NCBI GenBank assembly: GCA_003254905.1
Contig: QANU01065626.1
Span: forward strand, 56,365 to 120,364
DNA length: 64,000 bases
Direction: 5' to 3'
Origin: Nissolia schottii
Taxonomy: Eukaryota > Streptophyta > Magnoliopsida > Fabales > Fabaceae
Position numbers and translations under genes: made by a program. The notes beneath the pieces are model-generated. The model saw nothing but the letters and a program-made list of their open reading frames with translations, did not search any database and had not been told where the DNA came from. Shown here one piece after another: positions 35,302-49,581 of the stretch; the first letter of the stretch is position 1; each line of letters starts with the position of its first letter.

Positions 35302-38300
35302 ATGGGTCACATTGGGTCCAGCAAGGACGCGAAGTTCTCCTACAAGTCGGAAAACCTCGACGACATGGACGTGGACTCCGACTCCGATCTCGACGACGAC
35401 GTTCCACTCCCCGTCAACGAGGCCCTGAAGGGCTTAAGCGAGACGAAGCTTAGGGATTTCTGCAAGAGCGCCTCGGCGGCTTTCTTCGATCGGTACGGCC
35501 TCATCAGCCACCAGATCAACTCCTTCAACAGCTTCCTCAGCTATGGTCTCCAGGGCGCATTCGACTCCTTCGGCGACCTCGTCGTTGAGCCGGGCTACGA
35601 TCCTTCGAAGAAGGGAGAAGGGGAATACCGGTACGCTTCCGTGAAGTTCGGGAAGGTGTCGCTCGATCAGCCCATGTTCTGGGGCGGCGATAACAACTCC
35701 CAGGAGTTCAAGATGCTCCCCAGGCATGCTCGCCTCCAGAGGATGACTTACTCCTCCAAAATGAAAGTCAACGTTCAAGTCCAGGTCAGCATCGTTACCC
35801 TAATTTTGCTGCATTTGTTTGTTTTCTCGAACACTGAGTGTGTGTGATTGTTTGGAATTTGGGAAATGTGATTTTGGATGATGTGTTTCGTGTGTGTTGA
35901 TTTGTTGTTGTTGTTGTTGTTGTTTAGGTGTATGTGCCGAAAATGGTTAGTAGTGACAAGTTCAAGACTGGGAAAGAAAAGTACCTTGAAAGAGAGATTG
36001 TCAAGGAAGAGAGCAAGGAAATAGTCGTCGGGAGGCTGCCTGTCATGGTCATGTCTGATCTCTGCTGGATGAAAGGGGTCGAGAAACGTGATTGCGAATT
36101 TGATCTTGGAGGCTACTTTCTCATCAAGGGTGCTGAGAAGGTTAGCTCCATTTCGTCATTTAATCATGTGCCTTATTGAAGTTTCTATATATGCATAAAT
36201 TTTAATTGAAGTTGCATGTATATTCTTTTTTAGTGTTTAAATGTGCCTTATTGTATATTCTATTGCTTTTAATTGAAGCTCCATTTTGAAGTTGCATGTA
36301 AATAATTGTTTTTTGTATACTCTTCTCAAATCTTTCTTTGTTACTGTTACATAATCTGTTTGTGTACAAAATTTGTTGCAGTGTTTTATTGCACAGGAGC
36401 ATATCAATTTAAAGAGGCTCTGGATTCTGGATAATCCGTGGTGGTCAATTGCATATAAGTCGCAGGTGAAGAGACATAGGCTGACCGTTAAACTGGTCAG
36501 CAATGCCAGGATGGAAGAGATTAACAGTGGAGAGAAGGTCCTCAGTGTGTACTTCTTGGGTGTTGAGATTCCCATATGGGTATTGTTTTTTGGTCTTGGT
36601 GTCAGATCAGACAGAGAGGTCGTGAAGCTTATCAATTATGTTGATGGCGACACGAGGGCGCAAAATGTTATCTTTGCGTCCATTCGTGATGCTGATGAGA
36701 AGTATGATGGATTTCGTAAAGGGAAGTATGCAATCAATTGCATAGAGAAAGCTATCAAAGGTGTCCAATTTCCACCTCCAGAATCTGTTGAAGAGTGCCT
36801 TGATATATATGTCTTTTCCAACATCAGAGGCTTAAAGAGAAAGGCTCGCTTCCTTGCATATATGGTGAAGGGGCTCTTAATGGCTTATACAGGCCGCAGG
36901 AAGTGCGACAACAGGGACGATTTCCGAAACAAGAGGCTTGAGCTGGCCGGGGAGCTTTTGGAGCGTGAGCTGAAGGTGCACATTGCGCATGCTAGGAAGC
37001 GAATGTCAAAGGCGTTGCAGAGGGACCTTTATGGAGATCGTGAAGTACGTCCAGCGGAGCACTATTTAGATGCTTCCATAATTACCAATGGCCTCCAAAG
37101 AGCGTTTTCTACCGGAGCATGGACTCATCCTTATAAAAGGCTAGAAAGGATTGCTGGCGTGGTGGCAAATGTTGGGAGAACTAATCCATTACAGACCATG
37201 GCTGAGTTGAGGAGGACTAGGCAACATGTCCTGTACACTGGAAAGGTCGGGGATGCTAGATACCCGTAAGTTACTTTAAGCTTTGTCTATTATAACAACT
37301 TTATTTCCTTTTTGCAGTCATGCAGTTGGTGTGAGGTGTGTATTAGTGGAATTTTTTTACCTTAGTTGACTGAATGGTCATTCTTTTATGTCTTTCGGTA
37401 CTTAGGTCTGTTAACAGGTGAGTAATGGTAAAATATTTGCATTTACAACAGTTTTTTTTCCCGTAAATAATATACATTGTTACCTCTCGACTTCACCTCT
37501 CTTTTAGGGGGTGTTTAAAATGTAGGTTAAGGTCAAAGTAAAATTAAGAATGTAATTCGTTTTAGGGGCGTAGGACAGCAGTGGGAATTTGGATTTATTT
37601 GGCCAAGTTTAGGGTTTCTAGGGTTGATTAGAGGTAGAAAATTGGTATTTGGAAGGTCTTGGCAGGGGTGATTTGCAAGCAATAGGACTGTACCTTTAAA
37701 CGTTGTGTTTAGGTTTGGCATTAAGGCAGATCATATGTTAACTAGGGTGAAATTTTGGGTTTGGTCAGCTGTCAACGGGACTTGATGGAGCTGTATGTGT
37801 TTGACCCTGAATGAGTCTCATGGTGACTATCTGGGTTTCTTTCGTTTTTGTTGACGCATCAGTTTCTGTTAATTGCCTGGATTGAAAGGAGGTATCTGTA
37901 CATTTAGTAAGGTCTGATGGAAATGGGTGGGCTAGACATCATGTTAAAGTTGAAATATCTTAAATCTTCTTCGGTCATCTTCTGGTATTTAGTAAGACCA
38001 TCATCTTCCTATGCTTTACATGGACTTATTTGATGTATGGCTTTGTGCTATTAGCTTTAACTGTTTACTTGCCCTATACCTTAGGGATTGATATGCATAC
38101 TATGATGGATGTTTGTATTCTCTAATTTGAGGGTCGAAGTTGACTGTTCAAATATGGTATTTTTGTAGGTTTGAAACTGAGTTGTTCTATCTTAATAAAA
38201 TTGTTTTCATCTATAAATTATAATGATGGTTCAAGGTTGTGGGTACAGGCATCCTTCTCATTGGGGGAAGGTTTGTTTCCTCTCTACCCCGGATGGAGAA

Positions 38301-41300
38301 AATTGCGGCCTCGTCAAAAATTTGGCTGTAACAGGACTAGTGAGTATCAACATATCTGAATCGGTACTGCCGCATTTGCTTGATTGTGGAATGGAAGAGC
38401 TGCTGGATGATACTTCTGCTGATCTGGGTGAAAAGGACAAAATCTTCCTAAATGGGGATTGGGTTGGTGTGTGCACAAATTCCATTTCATTTGTGGCAGA
38501 GCTGAGAAGTAAACGACGCAGAAATGAATTGCCCCACCAGGTTCACTTTTAATTTGCCATTTTAAGTTGGTTTTGTATGCTATTACAGCCATATCTTTTT
38601 ATATGTTTTTATGGAACATTCATTTAATTTGAGCAGTTGTAGCCTGCCCCACTTGGTGCGAAAATGCCTTTCTGTTCTTTTTGCTCTATGCTTTTAACGT
38701 GAGCCTTAAAGTGTCAAATGAACTAGGCTGACAGGTTTAGCAGCTAAACCCACCTAAACCTTCAAAGCAGATTATACATGCGCATGTCAAATAATATAGG
38801 TATGGAATATGCATTTTGGGCACTTAGTCTATATCACTCTATGAGGTATTGAGGATCATGATTGCCAATGGCTGTGACATAGTAAATGCTTCATATGGTC
38901 CATATAATTGGATTAACGTTGGACTTCCTTTTGTCTTTCCAGATGCCCTATCTCTCTGGTTAGTATACTGGCAACTGGTTCATATATCTGTTGTGTTTTC
39001 AGATGTCTTTCTGTTTATACATGCATCAATAACTTGCCATCGTATTGGAATTAGGGATGTTTATTTTTTTGATGACATTTTTCTCTGCTGGATTTTTTTG
39101 GCAACTTGAGGAGTGTTGTTTTCATTGTAAGCCTCCCACAGTCTCTCTAGTATTCACCTCCCCCTCCCTCGCTTTTTTTTATGTATGAAAAGGCTGTAGT
39201 ATGTTCACATTTTTTTATGATTTTGTTTATTTTGAACATTGAACCTAGTGATAACTATTTTTCCATTGAAGGTGGAAATCAAAAGAGACAATGCTCTAAA
39301 AGAAGTGCGAATATACTCTGATTCTGGGAGGATTTTGCGCCCGCTATTGGTAGTTGGCAATCTGCATAAGATTAAAGAATCAAAAGGAGGGTCTAAATCG
39401 GAGCATTACTCTTTCCTATCACTTTTGGAGAATGGAGTGATTGAGCTTGTTGGACCTGAAGAAGAGGAAGACTGCCGTACTGCTTGGGGCGTTCGATATT
39501 TATTTGGAAAAGAAGTCAGTTACACCCATTGTGAACTGGATATGTCATTCTTATTGGGTTTAAGTTGCTCACTCATACCATTTGCAAATCATGATCATGC
39601 AAGGAGGGTACTCTATCAGTCTCAGAAGCACTCCTCACAGGCCATTGGCTATGCTACAGTGAACCCGGACATTAGAGTTGATACCTTGACTCACCAGTTA
39701 TATTATCCCCAAAAGCCCCTTTTCCGTACCATGACCTCTGATTGTCTTGGAAAAAAAGGATATCCACTAGGTCAGAATAGTATACTCCCAAAGGCTGAAT
39801 TCTATAATGGGCATACTGCAATTGTGGCTGTTAATGTACACATGGGATTCAATCAAGAAGATTCTTTGGTGATGAACCACGCATCTTTGCAGCGTGGTAT
39901 GTTCAGATCTGAACACACGAGAAGTTACAAGGCTGAGGTTGATAATAAAGAATCTTCAGAGAAAAGGCGGAAACCCGACGACATTGTCAACTTTGGGAAG
40001 ATACCAAGTAAGATTGGTCGTGTGGATAGCCTTGACGACGATGGATTTCCATATGTTGGAGCAAACTTGCAAAGTGGTGATATCATTATTGGGCGGTGTG
40101 CTGACTCAGGGGCTGACCATAGTATCAAGCTTAAACACACCGAAAGGGGTTATGTCCAGAAGGTTGTGCTGTCCTCAAATGATGAGGGGAAGAATTTTGC
40201 TGTGGTCTCGTTGAGACAGGTAACTGGGGAAACTCAATTTCGTGAAAGATCTGCTAACTTTCTTGATAGGTACTTTGTTTTGATTAATGGGATAATCTGT
40301 TATTTAATATTGCAGGTTCGAAGTCCTGTTCTTGGAGACAAGTTCTCAAGCATGCATGGTCAAAAAGGTGTGTTGGGATTTCTGGAGTCTCAGGAAAATT
40401 TTCCTTTCACAAGGCAAGGCATTGTTCCTGATATCGTCATTAATCCTCATGCATTTCCCTCACGACAAACTCCTGGGCAACTCCTTGAGTCTGCTTTGGG
40501 GAAGGGGATTGCTTGTGGTGGTTCATTGAAGCATGCCACTCCCTTCTCCACTCCCTCTGTTCATGCCATTACAGAACAGCTTCACAGGTACTGTTTAACC
40601 ACGTTACTTAATATACTTCCCGTATTGATTAGATTACCTGTGTTGTATACCTGGACCATTTTCTAGAGGAGGAACTTGTTTTTGAATTTCTGCTCTTGCT
40701 TATACTGTGCAGCATTTATGTTGTTTTTTGTTCAGCAATAATGTCTTCCAAGTTGTAGATGGTCTCTTGCCTTTGATGCTCTTGGCTCATTGTGAATTTA
40801 GGAATTACTTAGTTTTCACATACACATTGTCATGTATGTTGTGTTTTGACCCTGACTCGTGTTCTTTTGGATTATATGGCAGCGCTGGGTTTTCAAGATG
40901 CGGATATGAGAGAGTGTATGATGGGAGAACTGGCGAGATGGTTCGTTCACTCATATTTATGGGGCCGACATTCTACCAGCGGCTACACCACATGTCAGAG
41001 GACAAAGTGAAATTCCGGAACACTGGTCCTGTTCACCCACTGACCCGACAACCTGTAGCAGACAGAAAGCGATTTGGAGGTATCAAGTTCGGTGAGATGG
41101 AGCGTGACTGCCTCATAGCCCATGGTGCATCGGCCAACCTGCATGAGCGCCTCTTTACGCTCAGTGACTGCTCCCAGATTCACATTTGCAGCAAATGCAA
41201 AAATGTTGCAAATGTGATCTTGCGGCCAGTGTCTGGTGGCCGAAAGATAAGGGGTCCCTATTGCCGTATTTGTGAATCAGTTGATGACATTGTGGTAGCC

Positions 41301-41384
41301 AATGTCCCATATGGAGCCAAATTGTTGTGCCAGGAGCTTTTTAGCATGGGGATAAGTCTCAAATTTGAAACCCAACTGTGCTAG
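35302..41384 (+). CDS. NRPD2: second-largest subunit of RNA polymerases IV and V
   Basis: Seven exons join in frame (35302-35784, 35928-36140, 36382-37265, 38249-38540, 39272-40219, 40316-40587, 40883-41384) to give 1,197 residues. This subunit is shared by Pol IV (siRNA precursor synthesis) and Pol V (scaffold RNA), the plant enzymes of RNA-directed DNA methylation in the nucleus. Visible blocks: an early protrusion region (FDRYGLISHQINSFNSFL); the lobe; the RPB2-type GDARYPHPSHWGKVCFLSTP; the metal-B motif GFNQEDSLVMN with E820 and D821; the hybrid-binding GDKFSSMHGQKGVLGF; HAFPSRQTPGQLLES; GGIKFGEMERDCLIAHGAS; and a C-terminal CX2CX21CX2C zinc site (C1133, C1136, C1158, C1161). Wording such as LISHQINS and YVQKVVLSSNDEGK marks it as NRPD2 rather than the Pol II subunit. 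An acidic N-terminal extension precedes the conserved region. No defect seen. Confidence 0.95.
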
Positions 41385-42004
41385 TTAACCATCTTTCTTT
41401 TTTAACATAGCTCCTAACTTTGATGTGAACTTGGTGTATTGTATATATTACATTAGTTCCTGGATTTTGCTGGAATTGCGGTTAGGCCTATTCCATGAAT
41501 TGCTGCAGTTTAATTTGAATGCCCGTGCATAGTTTGTTCTTCAAGATGTAGCACTATTCACAATCCTTTTGTCAAACCAAAATTATTGCAAGTTTAATTC
41601 CATGTAAAGACGAAAGCTGGATTTTGCGAATTGGTTGGATGTAGAACTTAGCGTTAGTACTTTGTATACCAAGCTCCTGAGATGCCATGATTACTGTCCA
41701 TTCCAATTTTAATTCCAATTCCAACTTTGACAAAATTAGTACCTATGCCTTGATTATTGCTACTTTGTTAATGTGCTTTTACTCTATCTTTTTAGGGTTT
41801 GATGCATCAAAATATCTCTTATTAAACAATAGAAAGCCTATTTTCTATAGCAATGGCACATCATGAGGAGAAAAGACAATTTTGATAAATAATATCCCTA
41901 CATTGCATCGCGCATCAACTTTATTCAGTTTTTTTTCCCCAGTAAATGTTACTCATTTGTAACTACAAAGATAAAAAAAAATTGCTTGAGAGTGAACAGG
42001 TATG
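41385..42004. other. convergent intergenic spacer
   Basis: The 620 bp between two tail-to-tail genes holds the 3' untranslated regions of both. It is AT-rich, with no open frame or RNA gene seen. Confidence 0.5.
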
Positions 42005-44772
42005 TCATTTCTCCAGTTCTTGAACTGGAACAACATAGGGTGAGTTCCAATCAGCATCAAAAACTTTCCTAAGTTGAGAGACTATGGCAGTGTTGTATGT
42101 CCCAAAGCTGACACCTGCTGTTGTATAGAAGTAGTCCCATATAAGATTGCTAGTTCCTATGTGAGCCCTTACATCACTAACTGCATATTTTCCATGATTC
42201 ACTCTTGTAAAATCAGGGTATATATTTCCTGTACTAGCTCCTTTCTTAGTGGCAGGTCCTGTCCTGTTGAAACCAGGAACAACATAGTATTTGATCTCAA
42301 CTTTGCTTGAGCAATTGTTGTACTTTGAGGAGGAGCAGAGATTGTTGGTGTATAGGAGAGACTTGAGGTACTGATCTGTGTTGTTGATGTTGTGTGCCCA
42401 ATATGCCACCAATATCTTTACTGTTGCATGCTTGGAAAACACAACCTGATAGGTGAACTTTGTGAGAATGGAAAATTGTGATAGAAATGAAAATTCAGAC
42501 TTCTTAACAGTATAAAATGAGTAAGGTGATAGCAAAAAGAGTACAGTGAAGATTGTTTAGATGTGAGATAATGTTTCTGGAAAGACACAAAATATGTTTA
42601 GGGAAGGAAACAAAGAGTGCTACAAGGAAAGTAAACAGAGAAAGCTAATAGAGCACTTGAAGTTACCTCTGATATTGCAGAAGATAGGGATGACCAGAAA
42701 ATTGTTTGGTCCGTAAACTGTGACTGACCAAGCCAGTCCATGGTACTGATCCTAACTGTCTCCCTCATTCCAACAGATTTAATTGTATCAATCCAGGCTT
42801 GCTCATCAGCCTGATACTCGCCAAATGATAGCTGCAGCCACCAAGCAAGTGAATGTGATCACAGTAAGAATTTGTGCCTCCAAGTGGCAACTGGCAATGG
42901 TTAAAATTCAACCCATTTCTGATGCATATGGCAAATTGTTGAAAAATAGACCCTATTATTACCTCTGGAGGAGCAAAGGAGAGATAGCTGAGTTGGGGGA
43001 GCATTGTTGAATAGTTACTACCAGGGGTTCCAATTGAAGCTTCAAACATGTAAGGATCAGACAGAACAGGATATCCTGCAAGATGAGGAGTCTCCAGATA
43101 TGGTGGAAGAGGCGATCTGCGGGGACATCATTCAGAAAAAGTTAAATAAATTTAAAAGTATAATAGTATCCTTTCCTCATGCCTAGTTTACTATCATCTA
43201 TTCTGACTTGATAATGGAAGTAAACTTATAAAGTTCTATCCACTTTGCCTTTTGAACTATCTCTCTTTTCACAATTTTGTAAGGAAATTTCAAAAACAAA
43301 CAATACAAATTCGCACCAGTTAGCAACTTCTTTAAGTGTAGCTCTAAGTAAACTCATTTTTCTTTTTTTATAACAAGGTTCTGACTTACTTGCATCTCTC
43401 TATAGGATGAATGAAATGCGACCAACAAGGAACCTTTCTTTCAACTTGCCATTGTTGATCTAACACTGTTTTTGTGTAAGCTGAAGAACTAAGAGATTCC
43501 AGCGTCCATAAATTGTCAAAGTAGACCTCAACCTGCTTAGCTATTCCTGGACAGCCGGCAAAATAAATTCCAAGTTCCTTGACCTAAAGCAAGCATGTAG
43601 TAAGCAATTAGATAAGTATCACAGGTTAAACAACAGATAACAGATGCAGAAAATGAAGAAAGGAAGAGTTAAACTAACAAGGAAAGGAAAAAAAGATCCT
43701 AGAAAAGGAAGCTCAAAGTTATATCAGTCAGATAAACATTAGTAATTCATGGAAAATAGTAACAATAACAACCAAGAGAATATGTCTTGAGTAGAATTTC
43801 TGGGGGCCTCTTAAAACATTATTTGCCTACTGGCATATAAGGTTTGTCATGAAATTACCTGTGTAAGAGATTTCCAGTCATTGTTTGCAGATCCAATATA
43901 CACGTCCCTTCTATCAGATATCCAAACTTTGGCATGGACAATGCCAGAACCCCACCAATCGTCTAGCAGCAAGGTCACATTCTCAACATTTGGCCTTCCA
44001 GAAGCAAGTTTTGATGGCTCTAAGTTAAATGTTGGATACACTCCAGAGTGGGACAGTAACCTACATAATCTCCATTAAACAAGCATATCCATCCTTCTTC
44101 AACGAAAATGGGACCCATTTCAAAGTTTGTTGATTGACAATTGTCAAAGCACTAAATTCAAGCAATGAAGCATACCTGATGTGAACATTGCGGTCTGCAG
44201 CGTCATCCAGCGCTTGATAAACAGCAGCACCTTGATGGGCACCAAACTGTTGCATCTGATGTTGAGAGTAGCCATAATCTCCGGAGCGAGGATCATCGGG
44301 AGAAGCCAGCAGCTGCCAGTACTGAGCAATTATGTCAAGCCTCCTGGTGGAGTTCGCAGCCAGCCAACGAAGCACATCCCCTACAAAAATTACCAAAAAC
44401 ACAAATTTGATTAGTCAAAAGAGGGAAAAAACCCAACACTTGGTCGGATGAAGTGGCAGATACTCCTTCCTCTTAACCAGTATTTGGTGTTGCAATTATC
44501 ATGCCTCGTATGAGATATCAAATCCTCGAACATGATTGCTTTCGGCAGGAGCGAGAGTTTGCATAACAGTAAGTTAAGTTACCAGTAGAGAGGACCCCAG
44601 GAACATGGGAGAGGTGTGGCATATTGGTGGGGATGGATTGGACCAGCCATGCTTTGCAGTTGGGAGTGGATGATGATGATGTTGTCTGAGCAAGATTGCT
44701 CAATATTAACATACAATAATACACAAAGTGGAAGAGACCAATCGTGAATCTGCTTTTCTTCATTATCATCAT
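42005..44772 (-). CDS. PLD3-like phospholipase D family protein
   Basis: Seven exons on the minus strand (44583-44772, 44176-44380, 43859-44060, 43390-43583, 42963-43116, 42667-42831, 42005-42445) join in frame to 516 residues. The N-terminus carries a hydrophobic signal or anchor (FTIGLFHFVYYCMLILSNLA), so the protein should face the secretory lumen. Two complete HxKx4D motifs are present: HAKVWISD (H174, K176, D181, followed by GSAN) and HGKYAVSD (H454, K456, D461, followed by GTSN). The wording DRRDVYIGSANNDWKSLTQ is close to animal PLD3/PLD4 rather than to the C2- or PX-domain plant PLDs, and neither of those domains is seen. Animal relatives act as lysosomal nucleases or lipid enzymes, so the substrate in plants is unresolved. 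Start: ATG at 44772, with a second ATG directly after. Confidence 0.9.
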
Positions 44773-45619
44773 TACACTTTAATATTAATATGAGGGATCT
44801 TATTGTTGCCCAGATAATATAACAGCAAAAGCAAAACAGAACACAACACAACACTACACTTGCTTTGCTAAACTTTGTTTATCTTCTAGTCCTGCCCTAT
44901 TTGACTTTCAATGGAGTCAACGTGAAGCTACGAAAGTCCAACTCATTTTATTTTTATTTCTGGTTAATTTTAGTTAAAAGTAAAGTCGGTGAGAATCCTT
45001 TTAGAATACACGGTTTTGGTTAATTGATTATTGCCGGATTCATAGCAGAATACAGTTGGAAAATCCATTATACTCGGATCGGATACAGTTTACAGTACAC
45101 AAGCAAACAAAAATTAATGTATTAAAGTTTACATTTTCGGCAGTATGAGATTCTTCCAAAGAAAATTGTAAACACATGGGTGCTTGCATTTTGATTCAAA
45201 CAAAAATGTACCAAAGCGTGATCCTGGTCAATGGTTACCGGGTACTTGAAACACAGGTCGTTTCAGTACTCAGTTCGCAATTTTTTGTGATTAAATTACA
45301 AATATTCTCTTAAGAGGGAATTCAGTATGCGATAAGGGTAACAAAAAATTGGGCACGCAGTGAAGGAGAGAACTTGATAACTATGTGCCGGTTTATACAC
45401 ATCAGATAAATAAAGAATGCGTGAGAAAAGCCATAATATCATATGCTGCAATTAAGGAAAACGGTTATGTACAAAGGGTAAGAGTAAATAGCAAATACTG
45501 GACTCACTACCATATCCTAATGAAAATTCTGAAGGATGGAAGATCTTACTAAGATTAAGATACAAAAAAAGTAGTACATCACATCCCTCAACTGTTATAA
45601 TAATAATCTATCAAACTCT
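44773..45619. other. promoter region of the PLD3-like gene and 3' region of the NPY gene
   Basis: AT-rich sequence lies between two genes on the same strand. I see no additional coding region. Confidence 0.5.
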
Positions 45620-48600
45620 CTATGAGATAGAATGTCTCTTAGTATCACCATGGCCTAAAGAAGTTGGGCTATTAGAACTCCCTGAAGTCTCAGGGCTCCT
45701 ATTCTCTCCATGTCCTTTTCCCACAATCCATAACTTATCAAAGAGCCTCCTTGACTGCGACCGCAGCAGCTCGATGCCGCCTCTGCTGTTCTTGCTGTTC
45801 TTCTTACTCAACTTCCCATTCTTATTGAACTCCTCATCCTTGACCCTCATACGACTCATCTCTATCTTGAGAGATTGGCATCTATTTACTGCATTCTTCA
45901 CACGGCCATCATTTGCGGTCATTGCAGGGAGCGAAAGAGGATCGTGTGAATTGTTGCCGAGTGCTTGGACCCTGGCAGAAGCTCTGACCTGCTCGAAAAA
46001 GAGAATCTGCACTACAAATCGAAGTGGAAGGCGTTCATTCTGTGCAGCATGCTTCGAAGCATCCGGTGTCAGTTTCTTGACATCCATCAGTCCACATAAC
46101 TTCTTCCTCTCAGCTTTTGTCAATTCTGGATGCTCCTGAAGACAAAAAGGATGAAGTTAAATACTAATATGTCAATATTATCTAAGCTGCATCTGTAGAT
46201 TAAGCAATTTGTTCCTTGTTTTCCTCCTGATATGAAGCATATTTTGAGTATGCACGCATACATTATCTGTTTATTCCTCATATCAGTAAGTTGCGCGCAA
46301 TGTGAATTTAACTCAGGAACCTTGCATTTAGAGGAAAGATGTTTACTAAAACAGTTAAAGAATTCTTAACAGTATAAAAAAATTTCATATATTCGAATTA
46401 AAATCTAAATATAAATTAATAAATAACTAACAATAACAGACACCTCAATAGCACTAATTGTTGAGTTACCCAAAATATGTGACTAGAATCAATCAAATAA
46501 AAGAAAACCTCATGTCCAGGGCAATAAAGATCGAAACAACGCAAAAAAAAACTGAGTGTCAGTTGATTCAATGTTCATGATGAGCTAGTATATTTACTTT
46601 CTACCCTGCAAATATTGAGATACACAATAATCAGAAGTTCAGAACTCAGCAAGGAAGCCTACCTTCAAGTAGATGTTGATAGCTCTGTACAGCCCATCAT
46701 GATTTGGTCTGGCAATATGTGGAATTGATTGCGACAAATCGACAAAGCTAGAGAGGCCGAGATTAGGATCATGTGCAATTTCTCCAAGGTAACCATCCAC
46801 CAAGTTGCCAACATTCAATAAGGACCTATGGCCTGAAACATATTTATCTTTCTCCTCAGCAATCTCCATATAGCATCTTCTCTTTTCGTGAAACATGTAT
46901 TGGTTCAAAAGACGTTGTACCAGATTAACATCATATGTGGTAATCTGGGGAGACCTCGCTGGGATCAATAAATCTTTGACACAAGCTTCATGTAGTTTTG
47001 GGCCAATGCTCCTCATCAATTCCTCTCGTGCCGACTCAGTTGCTCCGACTAACATGGCCGCTTTCAGTAGCTTCAGCAAGAAACTACATGAACCTGCCAT
47101 GCCATCATCACATGGCAATAAACGGACAAGTGTTTCTACCAGGGATTTGTTCCTTGATGCATTGGCATCAGAAACCAATGCATCAACGGAATAAGGTAAC
47201 CATCTCTCTGCATAGACTCTTAGTGCCTCCCCAATCACAATGCTATCCATTCTTCCCTTTGATTTCACAGCAACCATTACTTTTTCATAAAGATCAATAT
47301 CCAACTCACATATATCTTCGACCCACCAATCCTTAGGAACCACAGACTCGGTGTTGTCTAGGAGCATCATCACGTCCTCCAATAGTTTATCAGGCTGTGT
47401 TATTTTCCTGTTATAAGTGTAGGACCAAAAGACTTTTGCCGGGTCCACACTAGTTTTGGAACCTATGGAATCTATGCATCTCTCAATGATCTTCAGATCC
47501 TCAGAATATGGCAGAAGAGATTTACATGTTTGGAGAACAATTATAGTATCCTTCCAGCAAAGGAAGATACCTGAGTTAAGAAACACTTCAATTTTATAAA
47601 CCAAGTTTCCACAATCAATTTCCTCAGTCATCTGAAGGTACTCAGCTGCACAGCAAGCAGCCGCGACATTGTAAGCATTGAGAGTAACGGCCATTCCATA
47701 ACAGAATTTTGCGCATATTTCAAAGGCCTCAGGTCCTCCAGGGAAATCATCCAAGTAAATATCATCAGAATCCTCTTCATTAGCTTTGGACACCAACTTC
47801 TGTAATCTGTTGCTCTTGGACATTAGAGGGAACTGCAACTCATAAAAGGCTCAAAATTAATATCATATCAGTAGATTAATGAAACCAAACAATGAGTTTG
47901 TGCATATAACAGGACAAAAGCTAACATGAACCTTATGAAGGTAAAACTTAACTTCACCAACATTTATGATTACATCTGTAGCCAATTCAGATGACACAAA
48001 CCTGCATGAGAATTGAAATTAAATTGGCATGCTGAGCTTATAAAAACAAGGGCAGATTTTCCTAAGGTGAAAAAAAAGGATATCAATGTAAGGTAGCAGT
48101 AGCAAGGGTAATGTCAATTAGTGATTAAAGAGTAGAGTGATCTTAAATTAACATAATTAAGTGAGGAATCTTCAGCCAAATGTTTTTAGTTAAGATACAC
48201 TGTTCAGTACTCCTGTTCTTACACACTCTTTTTTCATCATGGCAGCAATCAGATAGCTCCAAAGGGCCAAGACCTGATCATATGTCTCCAAAAAGAAAAA
48301 AGAATCTCTCTACACGCGCAATGTTACTGGCAGAGATTATTAGTGCTTGAAAGCTCACTCTTAATAAAGTGTTGTGAAGTCTTGAAATTTTAATTTATCT
48401 GGCTAATCCTCATATGAAGACAGCAAAAATTAGTACATAAATGGATGCACTTCCAAATAAATATTTAGTTAACCAAAGTTGTCTCTTAGTTACATTGCAA
48501 CTGCACTAGTACACATAGAGTAAGGCTACTTGAAAAAAAAAATTTGAACAACGTATAAAAATATAATAATATGTGTTGCACGTGAACCTTACATAATTAT

Positions 48601-49343
48601 TGTATTATACATGTGCATTCACATGTTTTTGTATTTTAATACGTTATCCATGATTTTGTTGTTCAAGCATCATTACCAGGTACACATATACCACATGCGT
48701 GACAGATGACACATCCCTGTCAACAATGCTGAAAAGCCACCAAGCCAGGTTACACCCTCAAAGAGAAAAATTCTCTAACCAATATTATACACAGAGTAAC
48801 AACAAATATGGGGGTACATACACCACCGTAACATCACAATCACATACAAGAACTCATCAGGTAAAGAAAAACACATAGGACAAGCATGTTCTTCAAAAAA
48901 AAAAAAAAAAGCTTACTTGCTGCCATGATTGAAGATAATGGGTACCTAAACTCCATAATATATCACTTTACCATAGTTGGAGACACCAAGCTCATAAGAA
49001 AAATATCACAGTATTCAGTAATATTATCAACATTGTTTGTGTAACTAGAGTGAAACAAAAAGGGGTTTTCACTGCATTAAGTGTGTTGACACCGTAAGAA
49101 ACTAGTACTGCCTTACTTAGCAGAGTGGTTAAATGAATGTTAAGACCAAATTATTGAACTTTTTTTAATTAATTGCGCGGAGAGTAGTAAATAATAAAGA
49201 ATGCAGGGCCTAATCAAATTAACAGGGAAGAAAAAAGAGAAAGAAAAAAGGAGAAAGTGTGAGTGAGTGAGAGAGAGTGACCAGACGGAGTTTCCATGAG
49301 CTTGAAGAGCATCAGGCTTGGAACCCAACTTCATAAACTTCAT
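45620..49343 (-). CDS. NPH3/BTB-domain protein, NPY type
   Basis: Four exons (49282-49343, 47932-48001, 46663-47832, 45620-46135) join in frame to 605 residues. The start [11 protein letters not shown] is characteristic of the NPY (NAKED PINS IN YUCCA) subgroup. A BTB/POZ domain follows ([40 protein letters not shown]). Then comes the NPH3 domain ([13 protein letters not shown] to about residue 505), ending with [12 protein letters not shown] and [34 protein letters not shown]. The basic, Ser-rich tail carries a predicted short coiled coil. Family members act at the plasma membrane as likely CUL3 adaptors with AGC kinases in auxin transport, organ formation and phototropism. That is family knowledge. 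Intron 2 (48002-49281) is about 1.3 kb. Which NPY paralogue this is cannot be decided here. Confidence 0.93.
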
Positions 49344-49570
49344 TTTTGCTTCCACCACTCTCAGAAAAAACGGAACTTGATGGTGTTCACATAAATAGCA
49401 CCAACGATACTTGTATATGAAAGAAGTGAAGGTCAAAGAAGAGAGAATGGTGTTGGGAAGAAGCTGTATAAGTAAGACAGACACGCAAGGTAGCTGCTAG
49501 GTAGAGGAGCCGAGTTTAGGGAGACAAATGTTGTAGTAGAGATTATTTTTGCGTAGCGTGTTGGGGTTGG

Positions 49571-49581
49571 CATATATATAC
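49571..49581 (-). promoter_or_regulatory. TATA box of the NPY-type gene
   Basis: The minus strand reads TATATATATG about 230 bp upstream of the start codon, preceding a CT/GA-rich leader (49150-49330 also GA-rich on the + strand). A transcription start near 49545 would be expected. Confidence 0.45.
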
